From: Sphingobium sp. Z007
GTDB lineage: Bacteria; Pseudomonadota; Alphaproteobacteria; Sphingomonadales; Sphingomonadaceae
Direction of reading: 5' to 3'
Length of the DNA: 64,000 nt
NCBI RefSeq assembly: GCF_900013425.1
Contig: NZ_FBXK01000005.1
Coordinates: forward strand, 3,063,501 to 3,127,500
A program made the position numbers and the translations under genes. Positions 1 through 9,900 of this stretch are shown one piece after another. Position 1 is the stretch's first letter, and every line of letters starts with the position of its first letter. The notes beneath the pieces were generated by a model that saw only the letters and a program-made list of their open reading frames with translations, made no database searches and was not told the origin of the DNA.

Positions 1-1
1 T

Positions 2-217
2 CCGCACATCGTCCGCCCGGCGCTCACCAGCCGCGACCTTGCCCGCGCCGATGGCATTCCGTCCGCGCCGCGCCGCCTGTTCGCGGAAATCGCAGCTGCA
101 GTCGAGCGCAGCCTGTTCGGCGGCCGCCCGATCGACGCGGACGAATGGGGCCGCTGCCGCCATGCCTATGCCGATTTCGCCCAGACACGGAATTGGCCAA
201 GGGAGCGGACGGCATGA
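2..217 (+). CDS. DUF4129-type protein, C-terminal end (partial)
   Basis: This is the last 71 codons of a gene that begins before the window. The frame stays open from base 2 to a TGA at 215-217. The tail carries an LFGGRPIDADEW...YADFA pattern, which resembles the C-terminus of DUF4129 proteins found in MoxR/DUF58 operons. Its stop overlaps the next start (ATGA at 214-217), so the two are probably translationally coupled. The family call rests on this short tail and on context. The function is unknown; the family is usually membrane-associated. Confidence 0.6.
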   Translation, partial: PHIVRPALTSRDLARADGIPSAPRRLFAEIAAAVERSLFGGRPIDADEWGRCRHAYADFAQTRNWPRERTA

Positions 218-1455
218 GCGACATCGCTATCGCCCCGCAACCGGCAGACGCCGCGCTGTTCCGCGGCCGCACCGTCGCGTTGATGCTGGCGATCGGCATT
301 GCCGGTTTCGTCGCCATGCTGGTGCTGGGCGCCTATGCGCCCGACCTGCGATCGGGCCGCAATGGCGGCGCGCACGCCTTGTCCAACGCCGTGACCGGCT
401 ATGCCGGCCTGGTCAAACTCGCCGAAGCGACCGGCCGCAACCCTCGCATCATCCGCAACGTCCATGACTTCGAAACCGAAGACCTGCTGGTGGTTACCCC
501 CGAAACGGGCGCGACCGACATCAGCCAGGCCCTGATCCAGCGCGCCACCCGACCGACCCTGTTCATCCTGCCCAAATGGCGCACCGTGCCGGATGAGGAT
601 CATCCCGGCTGGGCCCGCTATCAGGGGCTGATCCCGCTCTACGAGCCGATCGGCGTTCTCGCGCCCGGCGTCCGCTTCACCATGCGCCAATATCGCAGCG
701 GCGGCGGCGTCTTAACCTCCAACGGCATCCCCGGCCGCTTCCGGGAGCCGCGCCCGATCAAGGTCATCACCGGCATCGATCCGACCAACAAGCAGCAGCA
801 GGATCGCTGGCGAAATCTCACCCCGCTGCTCACCGACGCCAAAGGCGGCATCGTGCTGGCGCGGGTGGGGGAAGGGCCGCTTTATGTGCTGGCCGATCCC
901 GACCTGCTCAACAATCGCGGCATGAAGGATCTGGGCCAGGCCCGGTCCGCGCTGGTCCTGCTCGACTGGATGAACAGCACCGATCCCGACGGCATCGCCT
1001 TCGACGTATCGATGAATGGCCTCGGCCATTCGCGCAGCCCCTTGAAATTGCTGTTTGAACCGCCTTTCCTGGCGATGACGCTGGCGATCGCCACTGCGCT
1101 GTTGCTCGCCGGCCTCCACGCCTTCGGTCGCTTCGGCCCGCCGCGCGCCCGGACCCGCGCCGTCGCCTTCGGCAAGAGTGCGCTGGTCGACAATAGCGCG
1201 CTGCTGATCCGCAAGGCGGGGCGCGAAGCCCGCCTCGGTGGCCGCTATGCCGCCGCCATGCGCGACCGCGCGGCGCGGGCCTTCGGCGCGCCCGCCCGTC
1301 TGCGGGACGGCGAACTCGACCAATATCTCGATAGTTTTAAGGGCGCGCACCGCTTCACCGACCTCATGCAGGCGGCGCAAGCAGCAAGCGACCGGCACAG
1401 CCTGCTCGACGCGGCGCAGGCGCTCCATGATTGGCAAAAGGATAAGAGCAGATGA
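214..1455 (+). CDS. DUF4350 domain-containing membrane protein
   Basis: A 413-residue protein of unknown biochemical role, typical of alphaproteobacterial MoxR operons. One hydrophobic segment lies near residues 21-43 and a second near 283-303. The soluble part between them is probably periplasmic and matches the DUF4350 layout. I chose ATG 214 over an in-frame start at 145 because it overlaps the previous stop by four bases and removes a non-hydrophobic leader. Its stop overlaps moxR by four bases (ATGA at 1452-1455). Membrane topology is inferred from hydrophobicity only. Confidence 0.75.
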   Translation: MSDIAIAPQPADAALFRGRTVALMLAIGIAGFVAMLVLGAYAPDLRSGRNGGAHALSNAVTGYAGLVKLAEATGRNPRIIRNVHDFETEDLLVVTPETGATDISQALIQRATRPTLFILPKWRTVPDEDHPGWARYQGLIPLYEPIGVLAPGVRFTMRQYRSGGGVLTSNGIPGRFREPRPIKVITGIDPTNKQQQDRWRNLTPLLTDAKGGIVLARVGEGPLYVLADPDLLNNRGMKDLGQARSALVLLDWMNSTDPDGIAFDVSMNGLGHSRSPLKLLFEPPFLAMTLAIATALLLAGLHAFGRFGPPRARTRAVAFGKSALVDNSALLIRKAGREARLGGRYAAAMRDRAARAFGAPARLRDGELDQYLDSFKGAHRFTDLMQAAQAASDRHSLLDAAQALHDWQKDKSR

Positions 1456-2408
1456 CGGTAGAAGAGGTTCAGGCGCTCGGCCAGGCCATCAAGCAACAGG
1501 TCGCCCGTGCGGTCGTGGGGCAGGACTCGACCGTCGACCTGATGCTCGTCGCGCTCTTTTCGGGCGGGCATATCCTGCTGGAAGGACCGCCCGGCACCGC
1601 CAAGACGCTGATCGCGCACAGCTTCGCCCGCGCGCTCGGCCTCGATTTCGGCCGTATCCAGTTCACGCCGGACCTGATGCCCGGCGACATCATCGGCGCC
1701 AATCTGTTCAACTTCCAGACCAGCCAGTTCAGCCTGACGCGCGGCCCCATCTTCACCGAATTGCTGCTGGCCGACGAAATCAACCGCACCCCGCCCAAGA
1801 CGCAGGCGGCCCTGCTGGAGGCGATGCAGGAACGCACCGTCACCATTGACGGCGAAAGCCTGGCCTTGAGCGACCGTTTCATGGTCGTCGCCACGCAAAA
1901 TCCGATCGAGCAGCAGGGCGTCTATCCCCTGCCCGAAGCGCAACTCGACCGTTTCCTCTTCAAGCAGAGCGTCGATTATCCCAGCGCTGCGGAGGAGCGC
2001 AAAATCGTCGCCACCCATGGCGCACGCACCAATGCGATGACGCCCGAAGCATGGGGTGTCGCCCCGGTCGCCGACGCCGCCCGCATTGCGGAGGCCATTG
2101 CCGTCGTGAACGGCGTGCGGCTGGTCGACGAAGTGATCGACTATATCCTCGCCCTCATCCGCGGCACCCGCGACGTCGCCGATCTCGAAAGCGGCGCATC
2201 CCCCCGCGCCGGCGCGATGCTGGCAGGCGCAGCGCGCGCCCGCGCGGCGCTGGACGGCCGCGATTTCGTGATCCCCGACGACGTGAAGGCGCTGGCCCCG
2301 GCGCTGCTGCGCCACCGCCTCATTCTGTCACCGGCCGCCGAAATCGACGGCCGCCGGATTGAGGATGTCGTGACCGGCATCATCGACATGATCGAGGCGC
2401 CGCGCTGA
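1452..2408 (+). CDS. moxR: MoxR family AAA+ ATPase
   Basis: A 318-residue AAA+ ATPase of the MoxR class. These are chaperone-like proteins that act with VWA/DUF58 partners on complex assembly or metal insertion. Walker A is GPPGTAKT near residues 45-52, Walker B is LLLADEINR near 104-112, and the sensor region is [10 protein letters not shown] near 147-156, followed by PEAQLDRF. The length is normal for the family. It is cytoplasmic and sits between DUF4350 and DUF58 genes, the standard arrangement. The substrate is not predictable from sequence. Confidence 0.93.
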   Translation: MTVEEVQALGQAIKQQVARAVVGQDSTVDLMLVALFSGGHILLEGPPGTAKTLIAHSFARALGLDFGRIQFTPDLMPGDIIGANLFNFQTSQFSLTRGPIFTELLLADEINRTPPKTQAALLEAMQERTVTIDGESLALSDRFMVVATQNPIEQQGVYPLPEAQLDRFLFKQSVDYPSAAEERKIVATHGARTNAMTPEAWGVAPVADAARIAEAIAVVNGVRLVDEVIDYILALIRGTRDVADLESGASPRAGAMLAGAARARAALDGRDFVIPDDVKALAPALLRHRLILSPAAEIDGRRIEDVVTGIIDMIEAPR

Positions 2409-2432
2409 GCGCCCCGCCATGACCAACCGCCC

Positions 2433-3746
2433 ATGATCTATCCCACCCGCAATGCCATATGGACGGCGGCGGCCGGCGCGCCTGCGACGCTGCTCGTCGC
2501 CCTGCTGGTGCCGGGCCGCTGGTATGCCGCGCTCGCCTGGCCGGTCGCGGTGCTGCTCGCGACGCTCGCCGACGCGCTGCTGGGCAGCCGTCCGGCGCAG
2601 GCCGCGCTGCGCCTCGACCTGCCCCGCACCGCCAGCGTGGGCGCGCCGGTGGCGGCGACGGTGCATGTGACGATCACGGGCGCACCCCCGGCCCGCGCGC
2701 AACTGCTGTTGGAAACCGGACCATTGCTGGAACCGGACGATGAGGACGGCCTCTGGATCGACCTCCAAGCGGGCAAGGCGTCGGCCGCCATCCCGCTGCG
2801 CACCGTCCGGCGCGGCACGGCGCGGATCGGGCAGGGCTGGCTGCGCTGGAAAGGGCCGCTCGGCCTCGTCTGGAAGCAACGGATCGTCCCGCTCGACGCA
2901 ACGATGGCGATCCTGCCCGACATCCGTCCGGTGCGCGATCGCGGCGCACAGATATTCCAGCGCCACGCCTTGCAAGGCCTGATGGCGCAGGTCGATCGCG
3001 GCGATGGCGCGGATTTCGACGCGCTGGTCGAATTCCGCTCCGGCATGGACCGGCGCGCGATCGACTGGAAGCAATCCGCCCGCCACAGCAAATTGCACGC
3101 CAAGGAATTCCGCTCCGAACGCAACAACCAGATCGTCTTCGCAATCGACGCCGGCCGCCAGATGAGCGAGCCGGTGGCAGGCCTCAGCCGCCTCGACCGC
3201 GTTGTGTCGGCCACGCTGCTCACCGCCTGGATCGCGCTGAAACTGGGCGACCGGGTCGCGCTCCACGCCTTCGATTCGCGCCCGCGCATCGCCAGCGGGC
3301 TGGTGTCGGGGGCCGCCGCCTTCGGCGATCTCCAGCGCCTGGCTGCGCAGATCGACTATAGCGGGGAGGAGACCAACTACACCCACGCCCTCACGACGCT
3401 GGCGACGCGCCTCACCCGCCGTTCGATGATCGTCCTCTTCACCGAATTCACCGACCTCACCTCCGCCGAATTTCTGGTCCGCGCCGCCGGCCGCCTGGTC
3501 GAAACCCATCTCCTGTTGATCGTCGTCTTGCGCGACGAGGAACTGGAATCTATTCTCGACCGCCGCCCGCGCAGTGCCGACGACGTCACCCGCGCCGTCA
3601 CCGCCGCCGCGCTGCTGCGCGATCGGCTGACCGTGCTCACGCGCCTTCGCCATCTGGGCGCCCATGTCATCGAAGCCGAACATGATCGCGTCGCCGACCG
3701 GCTGGTCCAGGGCTATGTCGACCTCAAACGGAGGAACCTGCTATGA
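2433..3746 (+). CDS. DUF58 domain protein, MoxR partner
   Basis: A 437-residue protein with two hydrophobic segments in the first 50 residues and a DUF58 core. The DUF58 signature DWKQSARHSKLHAKEF lies near residues 210-225, followed by a VWA-like fold with FAIDAGRQM, a degenerate MIDAS. DUF58 proteins are thought to work with MoxR ATPases. The gene starts 24 bases after moxR and overlaps the following SpoIIM-like gene by four bases. A membrane anchor with a cytoplasmic or periplasmic VWA-like module is inferred. Confidence 0.88.
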   Translation: MIYPTRNAIWTAAAGAPATLLVALLVPGRWYAALAWPVAVLLATLADALLGSRPAQAALRLDLPRTASVGAPVAATVHVTITGAPPARAQLLLETGPLLEPDDEDGLWIDLQAGKASAAIPLRTVRRGTARIGQGWLRWKGPLGLVWKQRIVPLDATMAILPDIRPVRDRGAQIFQRHALQGLMAQVDRGDGADFDALVEFRSGMDRRAIDWKQSARHSKLHAKEFRSERNNQIVFAIDAGRQMSEPVAGLSRLDRVVSATLLTAWIALKLGDRVALHAFDSRPRIASGLVSGAAAFGDLQRLAAQIDYSGEETNYTHALTTLATRLTRRSMIVLFTEFTDLTSAEFLVRAAGRLVETHLLLIVVLRDEELESILDRRPRSADDVTRAVTAAALLRDRLTVLTRLRHLGAHVIEAEHDRVADRLVQGYVDLKRRNLL

Positions 3747-4777
3747 GCGCGCTCGTCGACGGGCGCGCCGCCGCCCCACTGGTCAACACGACCCGCTTCC
3801 GCGTTGCGCATGAAGGCGAATGGGACCGGCTGGACCAGCTCGTCACCCGCATGGAAAAACGCTCGGTCCGCGCCCTGTCGGAAGATGACATCCTCGCCTT
3901 GCCGCTGCTGTATCGCTCGGCCCTGTCGTCGCTGTCGGTGGCGCGCGAAACCTCGCTCGACCGGGCGCTCGTCACCTATCTCGAACAGCTTTGCACCCGC
4001 GCCTATTTCCAGCTTTACGGCGTGCCGGACACCGCGACGCGCCAACTCGGCCGTTTCTTCGCGCGCGACTGGCCCATGAGCGTCCAGGCGCTCTGGCGCG
4101 AAACCCTCATCTGCCTCGTCCTGACGGTGGCAGGCGTCATCGCCGGCTGGTCGCTCGTCGCTACCGATCCCAGCTGGTATTACAGCATCATTCCCGACGC
4201 GATGTCGGGCGGGCGCGATCCCTCTGCCAGCGCGGCAACGCTGCGCGCCACCATCTACGGCGCGCAGGAGGGCGGCGGCCTCGCCACCTTCGCCGCCTAT
4301 CTGTTCACCCACAACAGCCAGGTCGCGATCTTCGCCTTCGCCCTGGGCTTCGCCTTCACCGTGCCGACCGTGCTGCTGCTCCTCTATAACGGCCTCACTC
4401 TGGGCGCGATGCTCTGCCTGTTCGCCAGCAAAGGGCTGGGCCTCAATTTCCTGGGCTGGCTCACCATCCATGGTTCGACCGAAATGTTCGCTATCATCCT
4501 GGCTGGCGCGGCGGGTATGAAGATCGGCACGGCGGTTGCCTTCCCCGGTCGCGAGGCGCGCACGCAAGCCGCCGTCATCGCCGGGCGCAGCGCCGCCATC
4601 GCCATGGCGGGCGTCGTCCTCATGCTGCTGGTCGCAGGCCTGCTCGAAGGGATCGGGCGGCAGACGGTCCAGTCGGACGTGATGCGCTACGGCATCGGCG
4701 TCGTGGCGCTGCTCGGCTGGCTCGCTTATTACTATCTCCCTCGTCGCCGGGAGGGTGAAGATGCGCTGGCGGCGTAA
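3743..4777 (+). CDS. Stage II sporulation protein M (SpoIIM)-like membrane protein
   Basis: A 344-residue integral membrane protein of the SpoIIM/DUF95 family. About 115 soluble N-terminal residues precede several hydrophobic helices (near 122-145, 190-225, 235-265, 280-300 and 312-335). In non-sporulating bacteria this family is common in MoxR/RDD operons and its role there is unknown. GGAGGAA stands before the ATG at 3743, which also overlaps the DUF58 stop. It overlaps the next gene by about 17 bases. The name comes from homology; sporulation is not implied. Confidence 0.82.
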   Translation: MSALVDGRAAAPLVNTTRFRVAHEGEWDRLDQLVTRMEKRSVRALSEDDILALPLLYRSALSSLSVARETSLDRALVTYLEQLCTRAYFQLYGVPDTATRQLGRFFARDWPMSVQALWRETLICLVLTVAGVIAGWSLVATDPSWYYSIIPDAMSGGRDPSASAATLRATIYGAQEGGGLATFAAYLFTHNSQVAIFAFALGFAFTVPTVLLLLYNGLTLGAMLCLFASKGLGLNFLGWLTIHGSTEMFAIILAGAAGMKIGTAVAFPGREARTQAAVIAGRSAAIAMAGVVLMLLVAGLLEGIGRQTVQSDVMRYGIGVVALLGWLAYYYLPRRREGEDALAA

Positions 4778-5639
4778 CCGCGCGCCAAAAGCGCCCGCCT
4801 CCCTGCGGCGCAGCTTCGTCACGCCCGAAGGCGTCGACCTGCGCCTCGAACTGGCCAGCGCCGGATCGCGCGCCGGGGCCTTCATCCTCGACATCCTCAT
4901 CCTCTTCATCAGCCTGATCCTCGCCACGATCGCGATCGGCCTGCTCGGCATCGCCCAGGCGCGGGCTGAAATCTTTATGATCCTCTGGCTGGTCGGCGCC
5001 TTCATGCTGCGCAACGGCTGGTTCATCCTGTTCGAAATGGGCGGGCGGGGCGCGACGCCTGGCAAGCGGCTGCTCGGCCTGCGCGTCGTCGCGCGCGACG
5101 GCGGGCGGCTGACCGGTGGCGCGGTGATCGCCCGCAACGCCATGCGCGAGATAGAGGTCTTCCTGCCGCTGTCCTTTCTGGGCAAGCAGGCGGCCGATGG
5201 CGCGGCCGACGGTTTCCTGACCCTCTTCGCCTTGTGCTGGACCGGCATCTTTCTCTTCTTCCCGCTGTTCAACCGCGACCGGCTGCGGGTGGGGGATCTG
5301 CTCGCAGGCACCTGGGTCGTGAACAATGTGCGATCGAAACTAGGCGCGGACCTGGTCGCGGCCCGCGCGGAACAGCCGCGCCGCAGCTTCACCGACGCCG
5401 CGCTCGATCTCTACGGCATCTACGAACTCCAGACACTGGAAAATGTGCTGCGCGATGGGCAGGATGATGCAATCGCCACCGTCGCCGCCACGATCCGGCG
5501 CAAGGCCGGCCTGCCGGACGACGGCGATGACCATGGCTTCCTCTCCGACTATTATGCCGCGCTCTGCGTCCGCCTCGAACGCGCCATGCTGGTCGGCCGC
5601 CGCCGCGAGGACAAGCATGGGACGGTGAGCCGCAAATAG
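4761..5639 (+). CDS. RDD family membrane protein
   Basis: A protein of about 292 residues with an RDD domain: an N-terminal helix near residues 35-62 preceded by an arginine-aspartate region, further helices to about 170, and the conserved RDRLRVGDLLAGTWVV segment. A soluble C-terminal tail of about 100 residues follows. A GTG at 4755 is in frame, but GGGAGGG at 4749-4755 is better placed for ATG 4761. This is the last gene of the MoxR operon; a hairpin follows at 5646-5675. RDD proteins are often linked to ion or compatible-solute stress, but the substrate here is unknown. Confidence 0.82.
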   Translation: MRWRRNRAPKAPASLRRSFVTPEGVDLRLELASAGSRAGAFILDILILFISLILATIAIGLLGIAQARAEIFMILWLVGAFMLRNGWFILFEMGGRGATPGKRLLGLRVVARDGGRLTGGAVIARNAMREIEVFLPLSFLGKQAADGAADGFLTLFALCWTGIFLFFPLFNRDRLRVGDLLAGTWVVNNVRSKLGADLVAARAEQPRRSFTDAALDLYGIYELQTLENVLRDGQDDAIATVAATIRRKAGLPDDGDDHGFLSDYYAALCVRLERAMLVGRRREDKHGTVSRK

Positions 5640-5645
5640 AATATC

Positions 5646-5675
5646 CGTCATTGCTTCGCTACGCCCGCAATGACG
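5646..5675. terminator. Palindrome between convergent genes
   Basis: CGTCATTGC and GCAATGACG form a perfect 9-bp stem with a 12-base loop. It lies between the convergent RDD and pgeF genes. There is no strong T-run on either side, so it may be a dispersed palindromic repeat that also stops transcription. Confidence 0.5.
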
Positions 5676-5683
5676 ATGTTTGA

Positions 5684-6451
5684 TTATCCCGGCAGCGCGA
5701 TCATCGAAATCTGCCGCCCATAATCGCTCTCGCTCCGATGGCAGGACCGGCGATAGCTGTAGAATCGGTCCGGCTGGCTATAGGTATCCTCGTCCAGCAT
5801 CGCGATCCGTCCGACGCCCGCCCCCGCCAGCCGCGCCGCGACATAGGCGGCGATGTCGAACTGGCAATGACCCGCCCTGCCTGGCGTGAAGAAGCGCTCA
5901 TTGGCCGCGTCCTCCTCGGCGAAGTGGGCCGCGAAATCGTCCGTCACCTCATAGGAGACGCGGCCGATGCACGGCCCGATCGCGCAGGCGATTCGCGCGG
6001 GATCGGCCCCCAGCGCCACCATCGCCTCGATCGTCCGGTCGGTCACGCCCCCAATCGCGCCCTTCCACCCCGCATGGGCCGCGCCCACAACACCTGCATC
6101 GACATCGGCGAACAGCACCGGCACGCAGTCGGCGGTCAATATCCCCAGCACGAGTCCAGGCCGGTCCGTCACCATCGCATCGGCGCCCGGCCGATCGGCT
6201 TCGGCGATCGGCCCGCTCACCGTCACCACATCGGCCGAATGGACCTGATGCACCGTCACCAAAGTTGCGCCGGGCAGCAATGCGTCGCGCGCCAGATCGC
6301 GATTGCGCAGAACCGCTGCGCGCTCGTCCGCCGATCCCAGGCCGACATTCAACCCCGCATGTACCCCCCTCGACACGCCGCCACGCCGCCCGGCAAAGCC
6401 ATGGGGCACGGCGTCCAACCCCGGCGCGCGCAGCAATTCGATCATCCTCAA
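5684..6451 (-). CDS. pgeF: Peptidoglycan editing factor PgeF (YfiH/DUF152 family)
   Basis: A 255-residue protein of the family once called multicopper polyphenol oxidase and now known as PgeF, which removes misincorporated L-Ser from muropeptide precursors. The zinc-binding triad is visible: His71 in VHQVHS, Cys109 in LTADCVP and His126 in AAHAGWKG. The C-terminal segment DTYSQPDRFYSYRR is also characteristic. Length is typical. It converges on the RDD gene and is divergent from the permease at 6608. It is cytoplasmic. Confidence 0.92.
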   Translation of the reverse strand: MRMIELLRAPGLDAVPHGFAGRRGGVSRGVHAGLNVGLGSADERAAVLRNRDLARDALLPGATLVTVHQVHSADVVTVSGPIAEADRPGADAMVTDRPGLVLGILTADCVPVLFADVDAGVVGAAHAGWKGAIGGVTDRTIEAMVALGADPARIACAIGPCIGRVSYEVTDDFAAHFAEEDAANERFFTPGRAGHCQFDIAAYVAARLAGAGVGRIAMLDEDTYSQPDRFYSYRRSCHRSESDYGRQISMIALPG

Positions 6452-6607
6452 CGGCTCCTTCTATCGCGTCCCACCCTTGGACGCGCATGTCGCACGCACG
6501 CAACATACTTGCGCATGGCGGATTAGGCGATAGTCTCCCGTCCATAGCTCAACCGGGGCGGCGTCGCGTCGCCCGAGCAGAACAAATGAGTGTAAAGGGC
6601 ATCATCC

Positions 6608-8170
6608 ATGATTTTCGGGCGCGTTAAGTCTCTCGACGCCATATTGGCGACGGCCGAGAAGAAATCGCTGCACCGGTCGCTGGGCGCGTTCCAGCTGACC
6701 ATGTTGGGCATCGGCGCCGTCATCGGCACCGGCATCTTCGTCCTGACGGCGGAGGCCGCGCAAAAGGCGGGGCCGGGCATGATGCTCTCCTTCGTCATCG
6801 CCGGCTTCGTCTGCGCGGTCGCCGCGCTCTGCTACGCCGAAATGGCCGCCATGGTGCCGGTATCGGGTTCGGCTTACACCTACAGCTATGCGGTCATGGG
6901 CGAACTCATCGCCTGGATGGTCGGCTGGGCCCTGATCCTGGAATATGCGGTCGCGGCCGGCGCGGTGTCGGTCGGCTGGTCTGGCTATGTCGTGGGCCTC
7001 ATTGAACATACATTCCATATGGACATACCCGATCTGCTGACCCGCGGGCCGTTCGACGGCGGCGTGGTCAATCTGCCCGCCATGCTGATCGCGGGCCTTG
7101 TCACCTGGCTGCTGGTCATCGGCACGAAGGAAAGCGCGTCCGTCAACGCCGTGCTGGTGCTGATCAAGGTCGCGGCGCTCACGATGTTCATCGTCCTCGC
7201 CCTGCCGGTCATCAATATGGAAAACTTCACCCCCTTCGCCCCGCTCGGCTTTTCGGGCATTTCGGCCGCCGCCGCCTCGATCTTCTTTGCTTATGTGGGC
7301 TTCGACGCTGTCTCCACCGCCGCTGAAGAAACCAAGAACCCCCAGCGCAACATGCCGATCGGCCTGATCGGTTCGCTCGGCATCTGCACCATCTTCTACA
7401 TGCTGGTCGCCGCCGGCGTCATCGGCACCGTCGGCGCGCAGCCGGTCGCAGGCCCGGCGGGCGAAATTCTGGCTCCCGGTTCGACCGCCCTGTCACAGCA
7501 ATGCGCCGCGCTCGCCGCGGCCGGCACCGAAGCCGTCACCTGCTCGAAGGAAGCGCTGGCCTGGACCCTGCGTGAAATCGGCTGGCCCCAGATCGGCAAC
7601 CTGCTCGGCCTCGCCGCCGGCCTGGCGCTCCCCTCGGTCATCCTGATGATGATGTTCGGCCAGACCCGCATCTTCTTCGTCATGAGCCGCGATGGCCTGC
7701 TGCCTGCGATGTTCTCGAAGGTCCATCCCACCTACAAGACGCCCTATGTCATCACCATCCTGACCGGCATCTTCGTGGCGCTGTTCGCCGCCTTCTTCCC
7801 GGTCGGCATCCTGGCGGACATCTCCAACTCCGGCACGCTCTTCGCCTTCGCCGCCGTGTCGATCGCCGTGCTGCAACTGCGCAAGACCGACCCCAGCCGC
7901 AAGCGGCCGTTCCGCACGCCTGCAATCATGGTGACCGCGCCGATTGCGATCCTGGGCTGCCTCTATCTCTTCTGGAGCCTGGGCGTCGAAACCAAGCTTA
8001 TGTTCGTCGGCTGGGCGGCGATCGGCCTGCTGGTCTATTTCGGTTACAGCCGCAGCCGCAGCCATGTCGGACGCGGCGTCGTGGACGTGGCGGAGGATGA
8101 TGCGAACATCCCGCCCCAGCCGGTGCCGCCGATGCCCGGCGCACCCACGCCAGGCGGCAAGGACGCCTGA
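6608..8170 (+). CDS. Amino acid permease, APC superfamily (cationic amino acid transporter type)
   Basis: A 520-residue transporter with about 12-13 hydrophobic segments. The conserved APC start GIGAVIGTGIFVLTAEAA appears near residues 36-53, and the loop after TM6, with FDAVSTAAEETKNPQRNMP, matches the CAT family (TC 2.A.3.3). An extended extracytoplasmic loop near residues 280-320 contains two cysteines. The C-terminus is proline-rich and soluble. It is monocistronic, followed by a strong terminator at 8191-8222. The substrate, probably a basic or neutral amino acid, is inferred from the family only. Confidence 0.88.
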   Translation: MIFGRVKSLDAILATAEKKSLHRSLGAFQLTMLGIGAVIGTGIFVLTAEAAQKAGPGMMLSFVIAGFVCAVAALCYAEMAAMVPVSGSAYTYSYAVMGELIAWMVGWALILEYAVAAGAVSVGWSGYVVGLIEHTFHMDIPDLLTRGPFDGGVVNLPAMLIAGLVTWLLVIGTKESASVNAVLVLIKVAALTMFIVLALPVINMENFTPFAPLGFSGISAAAASIFFAYVGFDAVSTAAEETKNPQRNMPIGLIGSLGICTIFYMLVAAGVIGTVGAQPVAGPAGEILAPGSTALSQQCAALAAAGTEAVTCSKEALAWTLREIGWPQIGNLLGLAAGLALPSVILMMMFGQTRIFFVMSRDGLLPAMFSKVHPTYKTPYVITILTGIFVALFAAFFPVGILADISNSGTLFAFAAVSIAVLQLRKTDPSRKRPFRTPAIMVTAPIAILGCLYLFWSLGVETKLMFVGWAAIGLLVYFGYSRSRSHVGRGVVDVAEDDANIPPQPVPPMPGAPTPGGKDA

Positions 8171-8190
8171 TCGCAGACGACACAGGACAG

Positions 8191-8222
8191 AAAAAAGGGG
8201 GCGGTTTTTCCGCCCCCTTTTT
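8191..8222 (+). terminator. Strong rho-independent terminator
   Basis: AAAAAAGGGGGCGG and CCGCCCCCTTTTTT pair perfectly around a five-T loop, ending in a T-run. It follows the amino acid permease and, being symmetrical, could also act on the minus strand. Confidence 0.9.
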
Positions 8223-8401
8223 TCCGCTCACGCCATTGCCCTTTAGGCGAGACGACGACCCACTGCTCGTACTGAGTAGGGGATAAGCCTTTCGAGTGAG
8301 CTGCCTATCGCGCGTTGGGAACGCCCTGAATCTTCCAATAGATCAATATCATAGCGTTCGGGCTTTGCGGCAAACGCGTATCGCGAAAACCCCGAACCCC
8401 A
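8223..8401. other. Intergenic stretch without a recognised gene
   Basis: About 180 bases between the permease terminator and the convergent MFS gene. A 15-codon minus-strand reading frame (MILIYWKIQGVPNAR) is present, but nothing supports it as a gene. No tRNA or known RNA fold was recognised. Confidence 0.4.
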
Positions 8402-9673
8402 TCAATGAAAGTCGATTTCCACATCGCGCAGCCCGCCATGATGGGGCCGGGTGAACAGCTTGCCGCGTTCGGCCCAGATCACGATCAGGAACGACCCGAT
8501 GCCAAACACCAGCAATCCGGTGGTGAAGGGCAGGGTGGTGCCGTCGAAGGAGAGTCCAACGACACTGCCCAGCGCACTCGACAGCGCCGTCGTCAGAAAC
8601 GCCTGGAAGGAGGAGGCGACGCCGGCCCCCTTGTGGAACGGCTCCATCGAAATCGCGCTGAAATTGGACGCTGTGAAGGATACCGTCATCATCGTCATCG
8701 CCTGCAGCACCATGAAGGTGACCAGCGTCTCCATGCCCGCGAGTATCACGGTCAGATGGATCGCGGCGATCAGGATGAAGGCGATCAGCGCGCTCTGGCT
8801 CATCCGCCGCGCGCCGAATCGCTGCACCAGCCGGCTGTTGATCAGGCTGCCGATGCCCATGCACCCGGCGATCGCGGCAAAGGCGATCGGGAAGATATGC
8901 TGGGCCTGGAACACGTCGAAGAATATCTGCTGGACCGACAGGATGAAGCCGATCAGGCCGCCCATCACCACGCCGCTCGCCAGCATATAGCCGATCGAAC
9001 TGCGCGTGCGCATCACCATGCCCACGGTCTGCATCAGCGATCGCACCGTGATCCGCATCCGGTTTTCCGGCAGCAGCGTTTCGGGCAGGCGAACCGTCAT
9101 CCAGATCAGAACCATGCTGGCCAGGATCACCAGCGCCCAGAAGATCCAGCGCCACGGCGCGATCCACAATATCGCCTGGCCGAAACTGGGCGCCATCACC
9201 GGGATCAGCATGAATACCGCGAAGATCAGCGACATCACCCGCGCCATCGCGTCGCCCTTGAACCGGTCGCGCACGATGCCGACGGTAATCACCCGGCTCG
9301 CCCCAGCGAAGAATCCGGCGCTGGCCCGACCCACCAGCATCATGGTGAAACTTTGCGCACTGGCGCAGGCGATGGAGGAAAGGATGAACAGCGCCATCGC
9401 CCAGCCCAGCACCCTTTTGCGCCCATAACGGTCCGACAGGACGCCAAAGAGCAACGATCCAAAGCCCAGCCCCAGAAAATAGACGCTGATGATAAGCTGC
9501 CGGTCATTGGGATGCGCTATGGCCAGATCACGCCCGATTTCCGGCAGCGCTGGCAACATCGGGTCGATCGACAGCGCGTTCATCGCCATCAGGCAGGCGC
9601 ATAGCAGCACGAATTCGCGGAACTGGATGTCCTTGCGCGCTGGGGCGGGCGAAGCAGGGGGGACGGGACTCAT
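8402..9673 (-). CDS. MFS transporter, Bcr/CflA drug-resistance type
   Basis: A protein of about 423 residues with 12 hydrophobic helices. The MFS motif A loop GVLSDRYGRKRVL lies between TM2 and TM3, and TM1 carries DPMLPALPEIGRDL, typical of Bcr/CflA exporters (H+-driven efflux of drugs or small metabolites). ATG 9673 is preferred because the family starts shortly before TM1; an in-frame start at 9763 would add 30 unlikely residues. No clear Shine-Dalgarno sequence is visible. It ends convergently with the permease. Substrate unknown. Confidence 0.85.
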   Translation of the reverse strand: MSPVPPASPAPARKDIQFREFVLLCACLMAMNALSIDPMLPALPEIGRDLAIAHPNDRQLIISVYFLGLGFGSLLFGVLSDRYGRKRVLGWAMALFILSSIACASAQSFTMMLVGRASAGFFAGASRVITVGIVRDRFKGDAMARVMSLIFAVFMLIPVMAPSFGQAILWIAPWRWIFWALVILASMVLIWMTVRLPETLLPENRMRITVRSLMQTVGMVMRTRSSIGYMLASGVVMGGLIGFILSVQQIFFDVFQAQHIFPIAFAAIAGCMGIGSLINSRLVQRFGARRMSQSALIAFILIAAIHLTVILAGMETLVTFMVLQAMTMMTVSFTASNFSAISMEPFHKGAGVASSFQAFLTTALSSALGSVVGLSFDGTTLPFTTGLLVFGIGSFLIVIWAERGKLFTRPHHGGLRDVEIDFH

Positions 9674-9806
9674 ATGGGGCGCTATGCGGGCATCGGCCCG
9701 ATGATGCCAGTCCCAATCCGCCACTGATCGCAAGAAGTGCGCTGCGGCATCAACCCTGGACACGCGCCGATTACCTTACCGCCACAGCAACATGGGAAAA
9801 ATGGCG

Positions 9807-9821
9807 TTAACCATTTTTTAT
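9807..9821. promoter_or_regulatory. CtrA-like site (weak)
   Basis: TTAA-N7-TTAT is one base short of the CtrA consensus TTAA-N7-TTAA. It lies in the divergent region between the MFS exporter and the Sel1-like gene. A single degenerate match is weak evidence. Confidence 0.25.
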
Positions 9822-9900
9822 CGCTTCCCGGTCAAACCTGCTGTTCGTGGAAAAGGGGGTCCAGATCCATTGCATTAGGATAGGAACAGGGGAACATCAC

